Shown one piece after another: positions 54,371-63,603 of a DNA stretch of 64,000 nt. Numbering within the stretch: the stretch's first letter is position 1; every line of letters begins with the position of its first letter. The notes beneath the pieces were generated by a model. It saw only the letters and a program-made list of their open reading frames with translations, ran no database searches and had not been told where the DNA came from. Source of the DNA: an uncultured Woeseia sp. GTDB lineage: Bacteria; Pseudomonadota; Gammaproteobacteria; Steroidobacterales; Woeseiaceae. The stretch is taken from the NCBI GenBank assembly GCA_913031125.1, contig CAJWFK010000002.1, forward strand, positions 79,146 through 143,145, in the 5' to 3' direction. A program made the translations under genes and the position numbers.

Positions 54371-54970
54371 GTGCCTAAAATAAAGAAACGCTGTAAGTGG
54401 GCGGCAAAGTCTAATTCTGAGTACACCAAATATCACGATCAGGAGTGGGGTGTCCCGGTTTGGGATGACCGGACCCAGTTTGAATTCCTCATTCTTGAAG
54501 GGGCACAAGCGGGACTAAGTTGGTCAACAATATTAAACAAGCGAGAGGGTTACCGCCGAAATTTCTCAAACTTTGATCCCAGTGTTGTAGCCTGTTTTAG
54601 TGTGGATCGTATCGAAAAAATCCTGCAGGATCCAAGTGTTGTAAGGAATACACTCAAAATCAACGCTGCGGTAACAAATGCGCAAGCATTTCTCAAAATC
54701 CAGGCTGAATTTGATAGTTTTTGTAACTATATTTGGCAATTCGTTGATTACAAACCGAAGCAGAATAAAATTAAAACTTCGTCAGACATATTGGCGACAT
54801 CACCAGAATCTGATCTTCTGAGCAAAGATTTGCAAAACCGTGGCTTCAAGTTTGTCGGTAGCACGATTATCTATGCTCATATGCAGGCGACGGGGATGGT
54901 CAACGACCACGAAGTTAGCTGTTTTCGGTATCAGGAATGTGCTGCATTGGCAGATGGCAAGGGCGTCTAG
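54371..54970 (+). CDS. tag: DNA-3-methyladenine glycosylase I
   Basis: Removes 3-methyladenine from alkylated DNA. It has 199 aa from GTG 54371. The family zinc site is visible as an N-terminal Cys (KKRCKWA), His in YHDQEWGVP, and His and Cys in MVNDHEVSCF. LEGAQAGLSWSTILNKREGYR is the catalytic core signature. It is the only + strand gene between hemB and topA, and its stop overlaps the convergent DapA-family gene. Confidence 0.95.
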   Translation: MPKIKKRCKWAAKSNSEYTKYHDQEWGVPVWDDRTQFEFLILEGAQAGLSWSTILNKREGYRRNFSNFDPSVVACFSVDRIEKILQDPSVVRNTLKINAAVTNAQAFLKIQAEFDSFCNYIWQFVDYKPKQNKIKTSSDILATSPESDLLSKDLQNRGFKFVGSTIIYAHMQATGMVNDHEVSCFRYQECAALADGKGV

Positions 54971-55890
54971 GTCGGTATAGGTCCCCGTATCTTCAAGCCC
55001 TTTCCGCGAAGTATTGCAGCTAGATCCCCGCTTTGTTGTTGGTCTAATTTAATGAGGGGCGGGCGAACATTGCGCCATCCGTCGTCATCGAAGAACTCAG
55101 CAATAACGGCCTTTAATGCGGGTATCATAGGATATTCTGCGGTGGTGTCCCTGACTTGGTTAAGGGCTTGTTGTAATTCCTCGGCCCCATCCAACTGCCA
55201 ATTTTGATAGAGATCATCAATTGCAGCTGGATTTATGTTAGCGGTCGCAGAAATACAGCCCGCCCCGCCATGTTGCATATTTTTTAGAAGAAAGGTCTCA
55301 CTGCCAACAAAAACGCTAAAATCGTCCCAGCCACAGTTAAGCATAGCCTTTGTATTTTCCCAATTACCAGAGCTGTCTTTGATTCCGGCCACAAGACATG
55401 GAAATTCGCTGACCAGCCTGTCGATTAATTTTAAAGAAAAGCCTGCTCCGGCCATTTGGGGAATATGGTAGAGATAAATACGCATCGAATGGCTGCCAAC
55501 ACTTTGGATGGTTTTCGCAATACCCTCGTATATGCCTTGATCACTAACTTCCTTGTAGTAAAAAGGGGGCAGCATCAAGATGCCCGCACAACCAAGTTTT
55601 ACAGCATGGGAGGTAAGCCGAATGGTATCTGGTAACGCGCAACAGCCGGTCCCTGGGAGCAAACGATTAGCATCTATGCCAGCATCAATTAATTGGTCAA
55701 GTAAATAGATTTTTTCATCGATAGACAAAGAGTTTGCTTCGCTGGTCGTGCCAAATACTGCTAGGCTAACATTCTGCGATAGTAACCATCTGCATTGACT
55801 AATGAGACGATTTGTATCTACCTTGAGTTTTGCATCAAATGGCGTGATAACAGGGCAAAAAATACCGGACAGGGTTTTATTATTTGTCAT
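54967..55890 (-). CDS. DapA/NanA-family class I aldolase
   Basis: A 307-aa TIM-barrel lyase of the dihydrodipicolinate synthase/N-acetylneuraminate lyase family. The Schiff-base lysine is in VAGIKDSSGNWE and the catalytic tyrosine in YLYHIPQMAG. The N-terminal motif GIFCPVITPFD and FGTTSEANSLS replace the usual GTTGE of true DapA. With that difference and no lysine genes nearby, I infer a 2-keto-acid aldolase of unknown substrate rather than the housekeeping DapA. It is 13 bp after hemF on the same strand. Confidence 0.82.
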   Translation of the reverse strand: MTNNKTLSGIFCPVITPFDAKLKVDTNRLISQCRWLLSQNVSLAVFGTTSEANSLSIDEKIYLLDQLIDAGIDANRLLPGTGCCALPDTIRLTSHAVKLGCAGILMLPPFYYKEVSDQGIYEGIAKTIQSVGSHSMRIYLYHIPQMAGAGFSLKLIDRLVSEFPCLVAGIKDSSGNWENTKAMLNCGWDDFSVFVGSETFLLKNMQHGGAGCISATANINPAAIDDLYQNWQLDGAEELQQALNQVRDTTAEYPMIPALKAVIAEFFDDDGWRNVRPPLIKLDQQQSGDLAAILRGKGLKIRGPIPT

Positions 55891-55903
55891 TGCTTAATCT
55901 GCC

Positions 55904-56821
55904 TTATGCTTCGGTAAGCCAGTCTCGTGGCTTCAGGTAATTTTTATACAATTCGGCTTCTGGGGAACCGGGTTGTGGTTTCCAGCTATATTCCCAGCGT
56001 ACTTTAGGTGGGAGAGACATTAAGATCGATTCAACTCGCCCACCCGATTGCAGTCCAAAAAGAGTGCCACGGTCATGGATCAGGTTAAACTCAACGTATC
56101 TCCCGCGCCTGTAGAGCTGAAATTGCCGCTCTCTTTCACTGAATTTGTGGTTACATCGTGCCTCTACAATTGGGAGATAAGCAGGCAAGAACTGGTCACC
56201 GACCGCTTTCACGAAATTGAACGTTTTAGAAAAACCGTATTCGTTTAAGTCATCAAAAAACAACCCGCCTACTCCGCGAGTTTCTTCACGATGTTTCAGA
56301 AAAAAATATTCATCGCACCATTTTTTATATTTTGGATACAAATGCTCGCCAAAGGGGTCGCATGCTTCTTTGGCTTTTTGGTGCCAGTGCACTACATCTT
56401 CATGAAACGGGTAGAAAGGTGTCAGGTCGAAGCCCCCACCGAACCACCATATAGGCTTACCTTGAGTATCTGCGGCAGAAAAAAAACGCAAATTTGCATG
56501 CGTGGTAGGGACGTACGGATTCTTGGGGTGTAATACGAGTGAGATACCAATTGCCATGAAACTTTTCCCCGCTAGCTCCGGCCGCTTGATAGTTGCAGAT
56601 GGTGGCATCTGCCTACCTTGTATATTGGAATAGCCGACCGCCGCTTGCTCAAATATATTGCCTTCCCGCATTATGCAAGTAGTGCCACCACCGCCGTCAG
56701 AGCGGTCCCAGGGGTCATTATGAAAAAGACCTTTGCCGTCAATTTCCTCTAGAGACGCACATATCTTTGTTTGCATCGCTTGGAAGTAGTCGTCCACGGA
56801 CTGTATTTCATTTTTAATCAT
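55904..56821 (-). CDS. hemF: Oxygen-dependent coproporphyrinogen III oxidase
   Basis: Decarboxylates coproporphyrinogen III in haem synthesis, using O2. It has 305 aa. Signatures [47 protein letters not shown] and [20 protein letters not shown] are intact. Its ATG overlaps the tsaC stop as ATGA. Together with hemB it shows a complete aerobic haem route is likely. Confidence 0.96.
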   Translation of the reverse strand: MIKNEIQSVDDYFQAMQTKICASLEEIDGKGLFHNDPWDRSDGGGGTTCIMREGNIFEQAAVGYSNIQGRQMPPSATIKRPELAGKSFMAIGISLVLHPKNPYVPTTHANLRFFSAADTQGKPIWWFGGGFDLTPFYPFHEDVVHWHQKAKEACDPFGEHLYPKYKKWCDEYFFLKHREETRGVGGLFFDDLNEYGFSKTFNFVKAVGDQFLPAYLPIVEARCNHKFSERERQFQLYRRGRYVEFNLIHDRGTLFGLQSGGRVESILMSLPPKVRWEYSWKPQPGSPEAELYKNYLKPRDWLTEA

Positions 56822-57375
56822 GCTGGTCGTAGTATTGTGCCAGTTTTGTAATCCCTGATTTCAGATGGCCCGGCGGCAGGCCCACATTTACCTGGGACGA
56901 TATGGTCTACTAAGGTACCGAACAACCGACGCAATATGTGGATATTACGTGCGGGCGGCCGACCCGAGATATTAGCGCTGGTTGATATTAACGGGGAATT
57001 AACTGATTCACATAGTTTTCGGGCGACAGGGTGCGTTGTTTGGCGCACAGCTATTCCCGCATGCTCGCCACGAATCCACCACGGAGCTTTGTCTGATGCT
57101 GGCAATATCCAAGTGACCGGGCGAGAGTTGCTTGACGGTAAAGAGTCCGGGCTAATAGGCACCTTGACCCACTCTAATAATTGATTCACATCGGAGATTA
57201 TAATAACGAGCCCCATTTTTGGGTTGCGGTTCTTAATATGTAAAACGCGACTCACGGCTAAGGGATCTTTTGCTAAGCAGCCGAGCCCAAATACACCTTC
57301 GGTAGGATATGCAATGATGCCCCTGCACAGGAGTGTCTGAGCGGCGCAGCGGATGTTATGTGAGTAGGCCAGGAT
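56818..57375 (-). CDS. tsaC: Threonylcarbamoyl-AMP synthase, non-canonical start
   Basis: Makes threonylcarbamoyl-AMP for t6A37 in ANN-decoding tRNAs, an essential step. The family motif [15 protein letters not shown] lies upstream of the first conventional start (GTG 57255), so that start would delete the active-site N-terminus. The reading frame is open back to the TGA of topA (57393-57391) and contains no ATG, GTG or TTG there. A GGAG (57385-57382) precedes ATA 57378, ATC 57375 and CTG 57372. ATC is used here (6-nt spacer), giving 185 aa, close to E. coli TsaC. Later motifs SANISGRP are intact. Confidence 0.85.
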   Translation of the reverse strand: MLAYSHNIRCAAQTLLCRGIIAYPTEGVFGLGCLAKDPLAVSRVLHIKNRNPKMGLVIIISDVNQLLEWVKVPISPDSLPSSNSRPVTWILPASDKAPWWIRGEHAGIAVRQTTHPVARKLCESVNSPLISTSANISGRPPARNIHILRRLFGTLVDHIVPGKCGPAAGPSEIRDYKTGTILRPA

Positions 57376-57390
57376 TATAGGCTCCGGCGG

Positions 57391-59841
57391 TCAGCTTTCG
57401 CTGGTACGGGCACGTTTCTTAGCAGTCACTTTTTTCTTTTTTGCTTTTTTCTTGCCGCGTTTCTTACGCTTCGGTGCGGCCTTTAGAAGCTCTATACATT
57501 CTTCGAGACTCAAGGATTTAGGTTCCCTGTCCTTGGGTATCTTCGCATTTTTTTCTTTATTGGTTATGTAAGGCCCGTATCGACCGTTTAATACTTGAAT
57601 GCCTTCTTCTTCAAAATTAAGAATAATCCGATTTTTATCTCTTTCTTCTTTTTCCTGAATGAGTTGGATCGCAATTCCTAGCTCTATGGTATACGGGTCA
57701 TGCCCCTTAATAGAAACGTTCTTAAAACTTTTCTCCTGTCCATATTTAACGTATGGACCAAAAGGTCCAATACACGCATGAACCTCAAGACCGGGGGCGA
57801 GGTGCTCTAGATTTTCCGTCGTAGTACCTAAAATTCGTGGTAATGAAAATAGTTCCAAAGCATCTTCAAGGTTTAATTTTAACCAACTTTGGTCCGGCTT
57901 TAGAGCCGCAAATCTGGGTTTTTCCTCATCCTCTCGAGTACCAATCATCACAAAAAATCCATTTTTCCCCCAACGGACAGTGACTGGTTTTCCACTTTTA
58001 GGGTCGGTTCCAAGAGTTTTTGGTTCCGGATAGCGCGGTAGTGTGGCGCCATGGCTAATCCGCTCTTTAAAAGGGCCCCAAAAGTCTTCGAGCAGAGGCA
58101 AGAATTCCTGTTCACCTAACGAGACAGCATCCAGATTGTCTTCCATGCGTGCAGTAAATTCGTAATCTGTATATTGGCTGAAATGTTTGCTAAGGAAGCC
58201 TGTAACAATCCGGCCAGAGTTGGTTGGAAAAAAACGTCTACTATCCATTTCGACGTATTCTCGTTCTTTGATCTTTTCAATAATATTGGCGTACGTGGAA
58301 GGTCGGCCTATCCCATATTCTTCTAACGCTTTTACAAGGGTTGCTTCTGTGAATCTCGGTGGTGGGTCGGTGAAATGCTGCTCCAAACGAAGTTCATTGA
58401 GACTGACTATATCCCCCACAGAGATTTCGGGTAACAGCCGATCAGTATCATCATCTTTAGTGTCATCCACTCCTTCTTGATAAACGGTTTTAAACCCTGG
58501 TTTGATAAGGACAGAGCCATTTGAACGGAACCGATGTTCGGTAATTGCTTCTTGGAGCGCATTCCCTGGAGACAACTCGAGCATGACTGTATCGAAAATT
58601 GCTGGCACCATTTGGCTCGCCACAGTTCTCTGCCAGATCAATGTGTATAGCTTTAGCTGGGACTCATCTAGCTTCCCCTTAAGCGAGTCTGGTGTGCGAG
58701 CCGCGGAGGTGGGTCGAATTGCTTCATGTGCCTCCTGAGCATTTTTTGATTTTGTTTTGTATTCGGGCGGCGTTGCTGGCACATTCTTGGTGCCATAGCG
58801 GTGCTCTATAACATCTCGAATTTCACCAATCGCAACGGCAGCCAGTGAAACGGAGTCGGTTCGCATGTAAGTGATCAGCCCTACCGTTCCCTCGCCCGGT
58901 AAGTCCACGCCTTGATACAGACTTTGAGCAACCCGCATAGTTCTTTGAGCATAAAATCCAAGCTTTCTCGATGCCTCTTGTTGCAAGGTGGAGGTAGTAA
59001 ATGGCGGGGCTGGTTTTCTACTCCTCTGCTTTTTCTCAATGTTGATTGCGACTAGTTTCTCGCCAGAAATCCGATCAAATTCGGATTCTTGAGAGCCTGC
59101 ATTTTGTAATTGCTTTGCTCGACCGAAAATAGTCGTTTCTACGCTTTTTGCCGCAGACTCATTTTCGAAGCTAAATTTCTCGACCTTCTCCCCTTTATAT
59201 AGAACGAGCCGTCCTAAAAATTGTTGGCTATTTTTACTAATGTCCGCTTCGATCGACCAATATTCTTGTGGATCGAAAGCTTCGATTGCTTGCTCTCGCT
59301 CAACGATCAGTCGGAGCGCTGGACTTTGCACTCTCCCCGCTGATTTACCGCCAACCACCTTCGTCCATAGCAATTCTGATAGATTGAAACCAAAAAGATG
59401 GTCTAGGGCTCGCCTTACTTGATACGCGTTTACTAAATCCCAAGAAATATCCTTCGGATTCTGAATTGCGCTTCTAACAGCATCTTTTGTTACTTCATAA
59501 AATACTACCCGGTAAACCGGCTTATCACCTAAAGCCTTTCGTTCCCGCAGAATTTCAGTAAGGTGCCAGGATATTGCCTCGCCTTCGCGATCAGGGTCCG
59601 TTGCTAAATATATGTTGTCCGCTTTCTTTGCCGCTTTTACGATTTCCCTTACTTGTTTTTCCTTTTCTCTACTGACTTCGTATGTCATGGCGAAATTTTT
59701 CTCGGGCTCTACAGCTGACTTACTTGAAGGCAAGTCACGAACATGGCCGATTGAGGCAATGACAGCAAAGTCACTGCCAAGATATTGACCGATTGTAGTT
59801 GCTTTGGCTGGTGACTCTACAATTACGAGGTTCTTCGACAT
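57391..59841 (-). CDS. topA: DNA topoisomerase I, zinc-finger-less type
   Basis: A type IA topoisomerase that relaxes negative supercoils. It has 816 aa. The TOPRIM domain shows VIVESPAKA and DPDREGEAI; the active-site tyrosine is in LITYMRTDSVSL. After about residue 600 there are glycine-rich Topo_C repeats (GPFGPYVKYG, NGRYGPYITN) and a very lysine-rich tail (KRKKRGKKKAKKKK), but none of the CxxC zinc ribbons of E. coli TopA. A terminator separates it from smg upstream; its stop is directly followed in frame by tsaC. Confidence 0.96.
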   Translation of the reverse strand: MSKNLVIVESPAKATTIGQYLGSDFAVIASIGHVRDLPSSKSAVEPEKNFAMTYEVSREKEKQVREIVKAAKKADNIYLATDPDREGEAISWHLTEILRERKALGDKPVYRVVFYEVTKDAVRSAIQNPKDISWDLVNAYQVRRALDHLFGFNLSELLWTKVVGGKSAGRVQSPALRLIVEREQAIEAFDPQEYWSIEADISKNSQQFLGRLVLYKGEKVEKFSFENESAAKSVETTIFGRAKQLQNAGSQESEFDRISGEKLVAINIEKKQRSRKPAPPFTTSTLQQEASRKLGFYAQRTMRVAQSLYQGVDLPGEGTVGLITYMRTDSVSLAAVAIGEIRDVIEHRYGTKNVPATPPEYKTKSKNAQEAHEAIRPTSAARTPDSLKGKLDESQLKLYTLIWQRTVASQMVPAIFDTVMLELSPGNALQEAITEHRFRSNGSVLIKPGFKTVYQEGVDDTKDDDTDRLLPEISVGDIVSLNELRLEQHFTDPPPRFTEATLVKALEEYGIGRPSTYANIIEKIKEREYVEMDSRRFFPTNSGRIVTGFLSKHFSQYTDYEFTARMEDNLDAVSLGEQEFLPLLEDFWGPFKERISHGATLPRYPEPKTLGTDPKSGKPVTVRWGKNGFFVMIGTREDEEKPRFAALKPDQSWLKLNLEDALELFSLPRILGTTTENLEHLAPGLEVHACIGPFGPYVKYGQEKSFKNVSIKGHDPYTIELGIAIQLIQEKEERDKNRIILNFEEEGIQVLNGRYGPYITNKEKNAKIPKDREPKSLSLEECIELLKAAPKRKKRGKKKAKKKKVTAKKRARTSES

Positions 59842-59876
59842 TGTGGTGAGCTGATCCTATGCTATGTGCTAATTAT

Positions 59877-59902
59877 AAAAAACCGCGGGCAATGCCGCGG
59901 TT
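59877..59902 (-). terminator. Rho-independent terminator of smg
   Basis: AACCGCGG (59881-59888) and CCGCGGTT (59895-59902) form a perfect 8-bp stem with a 6-nt loop; read on the - strand it ends in a run of six or more Ts. It lies in the 102-bp gap after smg and before topA, so topA needs its own promoter. Confidence 0.85.
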
Positions 59903-59943
59903 GAATTACAGGGTTCCGAGCCATGTGTCAAGATTTACGTTAC

Positions 59944-60420
59944 CTAATGAAATTGTGTGTTGCTTTCATCGAAGACCAAATCTTCCATCCTTGCATAAGC
60001 GATTTCTTGGCCGGGCTGGCTAAAAAGGACCATCAAAACCACCCACTTAACCTGTTCCACGTCGATATCCGGACTCTCTAGTGCGAGCAAGCGGTCGATT
60101 AGTATTTCTCGTTGGGGCGGTGAGAGGATTCCGATCTGTTCGATATACGTTATAAAGCCGCGACATTGGGAATCAAGTCGGGCACATTCCATATCGTTAT
60201 ATATCCGCGTCCCATTTGCTGTTTCTTGGTTGTGCCTGAATAGCTGGTAGTTTTCTGTAAGTCCATCCAGCCAATGCAGCGCTCGATCTATCTCTGTATC
60301 AGCGAATCCTGCTTGAGAAAGTTCGAGCCTAAGCTCGTTTTGATCTGGCTCTGGTTCGTCTTCAGTGTCGACGTATGTTTCAAAAAGATACATTAGAACG
60401 TCGAGTACGTTTTCTTTCAT
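59944..60420 (-). CDS. smg: Smg family protein (DUF494)
   Basis: A 158-aa protein of unknown function conserved beside dprA and topA in Gammaproteobacteria. Family features include NVLDVLMYLFETYVDTE at the N-terminus, ARLDSQCRGFITYIEQIG in the middle and KWVVLMVLFSQPG near the C-terminus. ATG 60420 is chosen because it gives the usual start; TTG 60426 is also possible. It is followed by a strong terminator. Confidence 0.93.
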   Translation of the reverse strand: MKENVLDVLMYLFETYVDTEDEPEPDQNELRLELSQAGFADTEIDRALHWLDGLTENYQLFRHNQETANGTRIYNDMECARLDSQCRGFITYIEQIGILSPPQREILIDRLLALESPDIDVEQVKWVVLMVLFSQPGQEIAYARMEDLVFDESNTQFH

Positions 60421-60654
60421 GCGCAAAGCTTCTCTTAGTTAATATTTCGTATTTTTTATGCCACAGCGGCTGAGGGCTTTTGGCACCTACCTTGATCTTC
60501 CTCTCAAAAGTCAAGGGTGTGAAGGATGGAGGAAACTCAGTCCATCGTCAATGCAAATGCATCAAAGTATCGTGACGCTAAAACAATAATTCAATTATAT
60601 AGCGTCCTAACTCAGATTAGCTGTATCTGTTTTGTTGGCTGTATGTCGACTAAT
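60421..60654. other. Intergenic region where dprA would be expected
   Basis: In many related genomes dprA lies between the LysM gene and smg. Here only 234 bp separate them and no frame shows DprA-like sequence such as the Rossmann GSR motif. The + strand frame at 60526-60777 runs antisense into the LysM gene and has no family features. Confidence 0.6.
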
Positions 60655-61902
60655 TTAGTTAGGATTGCGAATAAGATCAAAAATATGGATATCGCTAGTC
60701 GCCTCCATAACCAGCGCATAGGAAACGCGATCATATATTTTGAAAACCATGATGCTACCAGCTGCTTCGTCCGGTAATTTGACCAATTCTCCACGTCCCA
60801 TATTCGGTAAAGAACCGTTTTTATAACGGTCAACTACTGTTGGTCCAGTTTGTAATACTGTTAAAACATCGCCGAGCAAAAGTCCGTGGCGTGCCCCACG
60901 GTTTATTACTACAACCTGATATTGGCCAATTAAGGAAACGCCATCAACGACGGAAATAATTTGACCCGCGATAGGCTGATCGGGGGCTTTCGGGAAAAAA
61001 TTTAATGGAACGTCTAAGACCCCGGGAATCATTCGGTCGCCAACAACTACTTCACGGTTCGTTGCGGTTAATGAAACCGTTGCAGGGTCTCCGCCCCTTG
61101 ACAAAGAACCTTCGCCTACATGAATTCCATGGTATCCGATCAATGTATTGTCGTCGGGGTCGCGCAGTTCTTCACCAACGTGGACAATACTATAACGTGT
61201 CCCATTTGGCGCGGGCTTACCTCCTCGGATATATACTTCGTTCCCGGCGGCTGCTACTAAATGATCGCCACGCGTAGCAAGAATATATGGTAAGTCTGTA
61301 ATCTCATTCTTCTCCAAGACAAGTCCTTGGGATAGGAAAGAAGAAATGTTTTCATACGGGATACTGGTGATCGATTCTGTTAGCGGCATTACGCGTGCTT
61401 GAGGCGACAAGCGGTATGTTGATCCTTGGACATTCATGATGCGTTGGCGCCCATCGATGGTAACTAAAGCCAGTGTATCTCCTGGGTAAATGAGATGTGG
61501 ATTGTCAATTTGTGGATTCACATACCAAACTTCGGGCCAATACCAAGGATCGCGAAGAAATGTTGCGGCTATGTCCCATAGCGTGTCACCTTTCTTAACA
61601 ATATATAAATCTGGTGCAGTGGTAGATAGGGGTACTGTCCGGCCGCTGGATAACAAAACTGGTGGTTCTGGATCTTTTGCTTGAGGTGCCGCTCCCCTGA
61701 TTTCTATTGATGATGAGCTATTGGTGGTGTTGTCTGGTGCGCGGGAAGGACTATCTGATTGATGTATGGATGAATTAGCTGGAATAATACCTTGCACACT
61801 GCTGCACCCAGTCAGCGAGATGACCAGAAAAAATATGAGCGCGCTGGCTGCTTTTTTAGGCCGTAATATGTCAGGCGACATGAACACAGAATACTCAATC
61901 AT
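60655..61902 (-). CDS. LysM-domain lipoprotein
   Basis: A 415-aa probable outer-membrane lipoprotein: the leader AALIFFLVISLTGC-type segment ends in the lipobox LTGC near residue 33. A LysM peptidoglycan-binding domain follows (YIVKKGDTLWDIAATFLRDP through HLIYPGDTLAL, about 104-155). The remainder is a beta-rich region common to this conserved gene next to dprA/def. ATG 61902 has AGGA five bases upstream; ATG 61881 is an alternative. It is divergent from def. Confidence 0.87.
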   Translation of the reverse strand: MIEYSVFMSPDILRPKKAASALIFFLVISLTGCSSVQGIIPANSSIHQSDSPSRAPDNTTNSSSSIEIRGAAPQAKDPEPPVLLSSGRTVPLSTTAPDLYIVKKGDTLWDIAATFLRDPWYWPEVWYVNPQIDNPHLIYPGDTLALVTIDGRQRIMNVQGSTYRLSPQARVMPLTESITSIPYENISSFLSQGLVLEKNEITDLPYILATRGDHLVAAAGNEVYIRGGKPAPNGTRYSIVHVGEELRDPDDNTLIGYHGIHVGEGSLSRGGDPATVSLTATNREVVVGDRMIPGVLDVPLNFFPKAPDQPIAGQIISVVDGVSLIGQYQVVVINRGARHGLLLGDVLTVLQTGPTVVDRYKNGSLPNMGRGELVKLPDEAAGSIMVFKIYDRVSYALVMEATSDIHIFDLIRNPN

Positions 61903-62104
61903 GGTGATCCTGATCTACTCGTCGGCAGGCGTTGACATAATATGTCGTATCTAGTCTGATATGGCTGTTAAATAGGTTAAAGTTGAAGGACAAAAATCAT
62001 GCTCGGTAGGTCATCATAGCGTTAAACATTGTCTGTTATCTTATTTAATAAAGTCAAAAATTTAGGTAGAAATGCATAACTACCTAGTGGTTGAGATCAA
62101 ATTT

Positions 62105-62629
62105 ATGGCAAAACTCAAAATATTAGAATTTCCAAACCCTAGGTTAAGGATTAAGGCGCACCCAGTCGAGGCCATCGATGAGAAACTTAATCAGAAGATC
62201 GACGATATGTTTGAGACTATGTATGAGGCTCCGGGTATTGGTTTAGCTGCAACTCAGGTCGATTATCACTACAGGCTTTTAGTCGCGGACGTTTCGGCCG
62301 AAAAAAATGAGCCTTGGGTTCTTATCAATCCCGTAATTATTGAAAAAGATGGCGTCGAGGTGACCGAAGAAGGTTGTTTATCTGTGCCCGGATACTTTGA
62401 AGAAGTGGAACGTGCCGAGCATGTAAAGGTTAGGTACTTGGACAGGTCAGGGAGCCAAGTAGAAACGGAATTTGACGGTTTACTTGGTGTATGTGTGCAA
62501 CATGAAATGGATCACTTAGAAGGTAAGCTTTTTGTCGATTACTTATCAGAAGTGAAGCGCCAACGTATTCGAAAACGTCTAGAAAAAAATCGGCGGCACC
62601 ATTCACAGGGGACCGCCGCGGTTCTCTAG
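62105..62629 (+). CDS. def: Peptide deformylase
   Basis: Removes the N-formyl group from nascent proteins. It has 174 aa from ATG 62105, chosen because [15 protein letters not shown] matches the family start; ATG 62072 with AGGT upstream would add 11 residues. The three catalytic motifs are [19 protein letters not shown] and QHEMDHLEG with the Fe-binding cysteine and two histidines. It precedes fmt by 29 bp. Confidence 0.96.
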   Translation: MAKLKILEFPNPRLRIKAHPVEAIDEKLNQKIDDMFETMYEAPGIGLAATQVDYHYRLLVADVSAEKNEPWVLINPVIIEKDGVEVTEEGCLSVPGYFEEVERAEHVKVRYLDRSGSQVETEFDGLLGVCVQHEMDHLEGKLFVDYLSEVKRQRIRKRLEKNRRHHSQGTAAVL

Positions 62630-62658
62630 TTAACCGCAACGGGTAGTAATAAGACGCC

Positions 62659-63597
62659 ATGAATGCCGCAAAGATTGTTTTTGCAGGCACCCCTAATTTT
62701 GCCCTCGCTTCCTTACGGGCACTTGTAGTGGGTGGAAGCATACCTGTCGCAGTGCTTACTCAACCTGATCGACCCGCAGGCAGGGGGAACAAGATAAAGG
62801 CGAGTCCGGTTAAAACATACTCCATGGAGAAAAATATACCCGTATTACAGCCAAAAAAGCTCAAAGATAGAGAGGTTATAGCGGCAATCGCTGCAATGAA
62901 GCCAGATATTATGGTTGTTGCGGCATATGGATTGATCATACCTGACGTACTTCTCGATATTCCCAAGCATGGCTGCGTAAATGTTCACGCTTCTTTATTA
63001 CCTCGTTGGCGCGGCGCCGCACCTATACAACGGGCAATGCTTGCAGGTGATGTTACAACAGGCATTTCTTTAATGCAGATGGTGGCTGGATTGGATGTGG
63101 GGCCCATATATGCGCAGGCAGCCTTGGAGATCGATCCGACTGAATCAGCCGGTGAATTACATGATCGGTTAGCACAGCTTGGTGGGGAGTTTCTAAAAGA
63201 GAACCTCTCAGATATCTTGTTAGAGAAGCTCGACCCTATCAAGCAAGATGAGAAGCAGGCAAGCTATGCGAAAAAGATTTTTAGAGACGATGCCAGGATC
63301 GACTGGTCTTCACCTGTGCAGAAGATTCAACGGCAAATTAGGGCCTTTAACCCCACTCCCGGAGCATGGTTCGACCTCACAGGCGAAGCAATAAAATGCT
63401 GGGAAGCTGAAATAGTTTCAGATTTAGATTCCGAGCAGGTGCCGGGCTCAGTTGTACAAGTTGTGAAAGAAGGAGTTGATATCAAGTGTGGGGAGGGTGT
63501 ATTGCGTCTTTTAGAGGTTCAGCGCCCCGGGCGACGGCGGGTGTCTGGGGCAGAATTGGGATCTCAAATTAATTTAGTAGGCGCACAGTTTAGTTGA
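62659..63597 (+). CDS. fmt: Methionyl-tRNA formyltransferase
   Basis: Formylates initiator Met-tRNA using 10-formyl-THF. It has 312 aa. The N-terminal catalytic domain carries FAGTPNFALASLRALV and the signature NVHASLLPRWRGAAPIQRA; the C-terminal OB-like domain contains FNPTPGAWF. It works with def upstream, and rsmB follows 6 bp downstream. Confidence 0.96.
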   Translation: MNAAKIVFAGTPNFALASLRALVVGGSIPVAVLTQPDRPAGRGNKIKASPVKTYSMEKNIPVLQPKKLKDREVIAAIAAMKPDIMVVAAYGLIIPDVLLDIPKHGCVNVHASLLPRWRGAAPIQRAMLAGDVTTGISLMQMVAGLDVGPIYAQAALEIDPTESAGELHDRLAQLGGEFLKENLSDILLEKLDPIKQDEKQASYAKKIFRDDARIDWSSPVQKIQRQIRAFNPTPGAWFDLTGEAIKCWEAEIVSDLDSEQVPGSVVQVVKEGVDIKCGEGVLRLLEVQRPGRRRVSGAELGSQINLVGAQFS

Positions 63598-63603
63598 CAC
63601 GAG

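Noticed and set aside
60053..60068. Third parS-like sequence TGTTCCACGTCGATAT
   Set aside because: Only the left arm matches; the right half of the palindrome is lost, and it lies inside smg far from the other sites.
60526..60777. 83-codon + strand frame between smg and the LysM gene
   Set aside because: Half of it is antisense to the LysM gene, and the remainder has no domain features.
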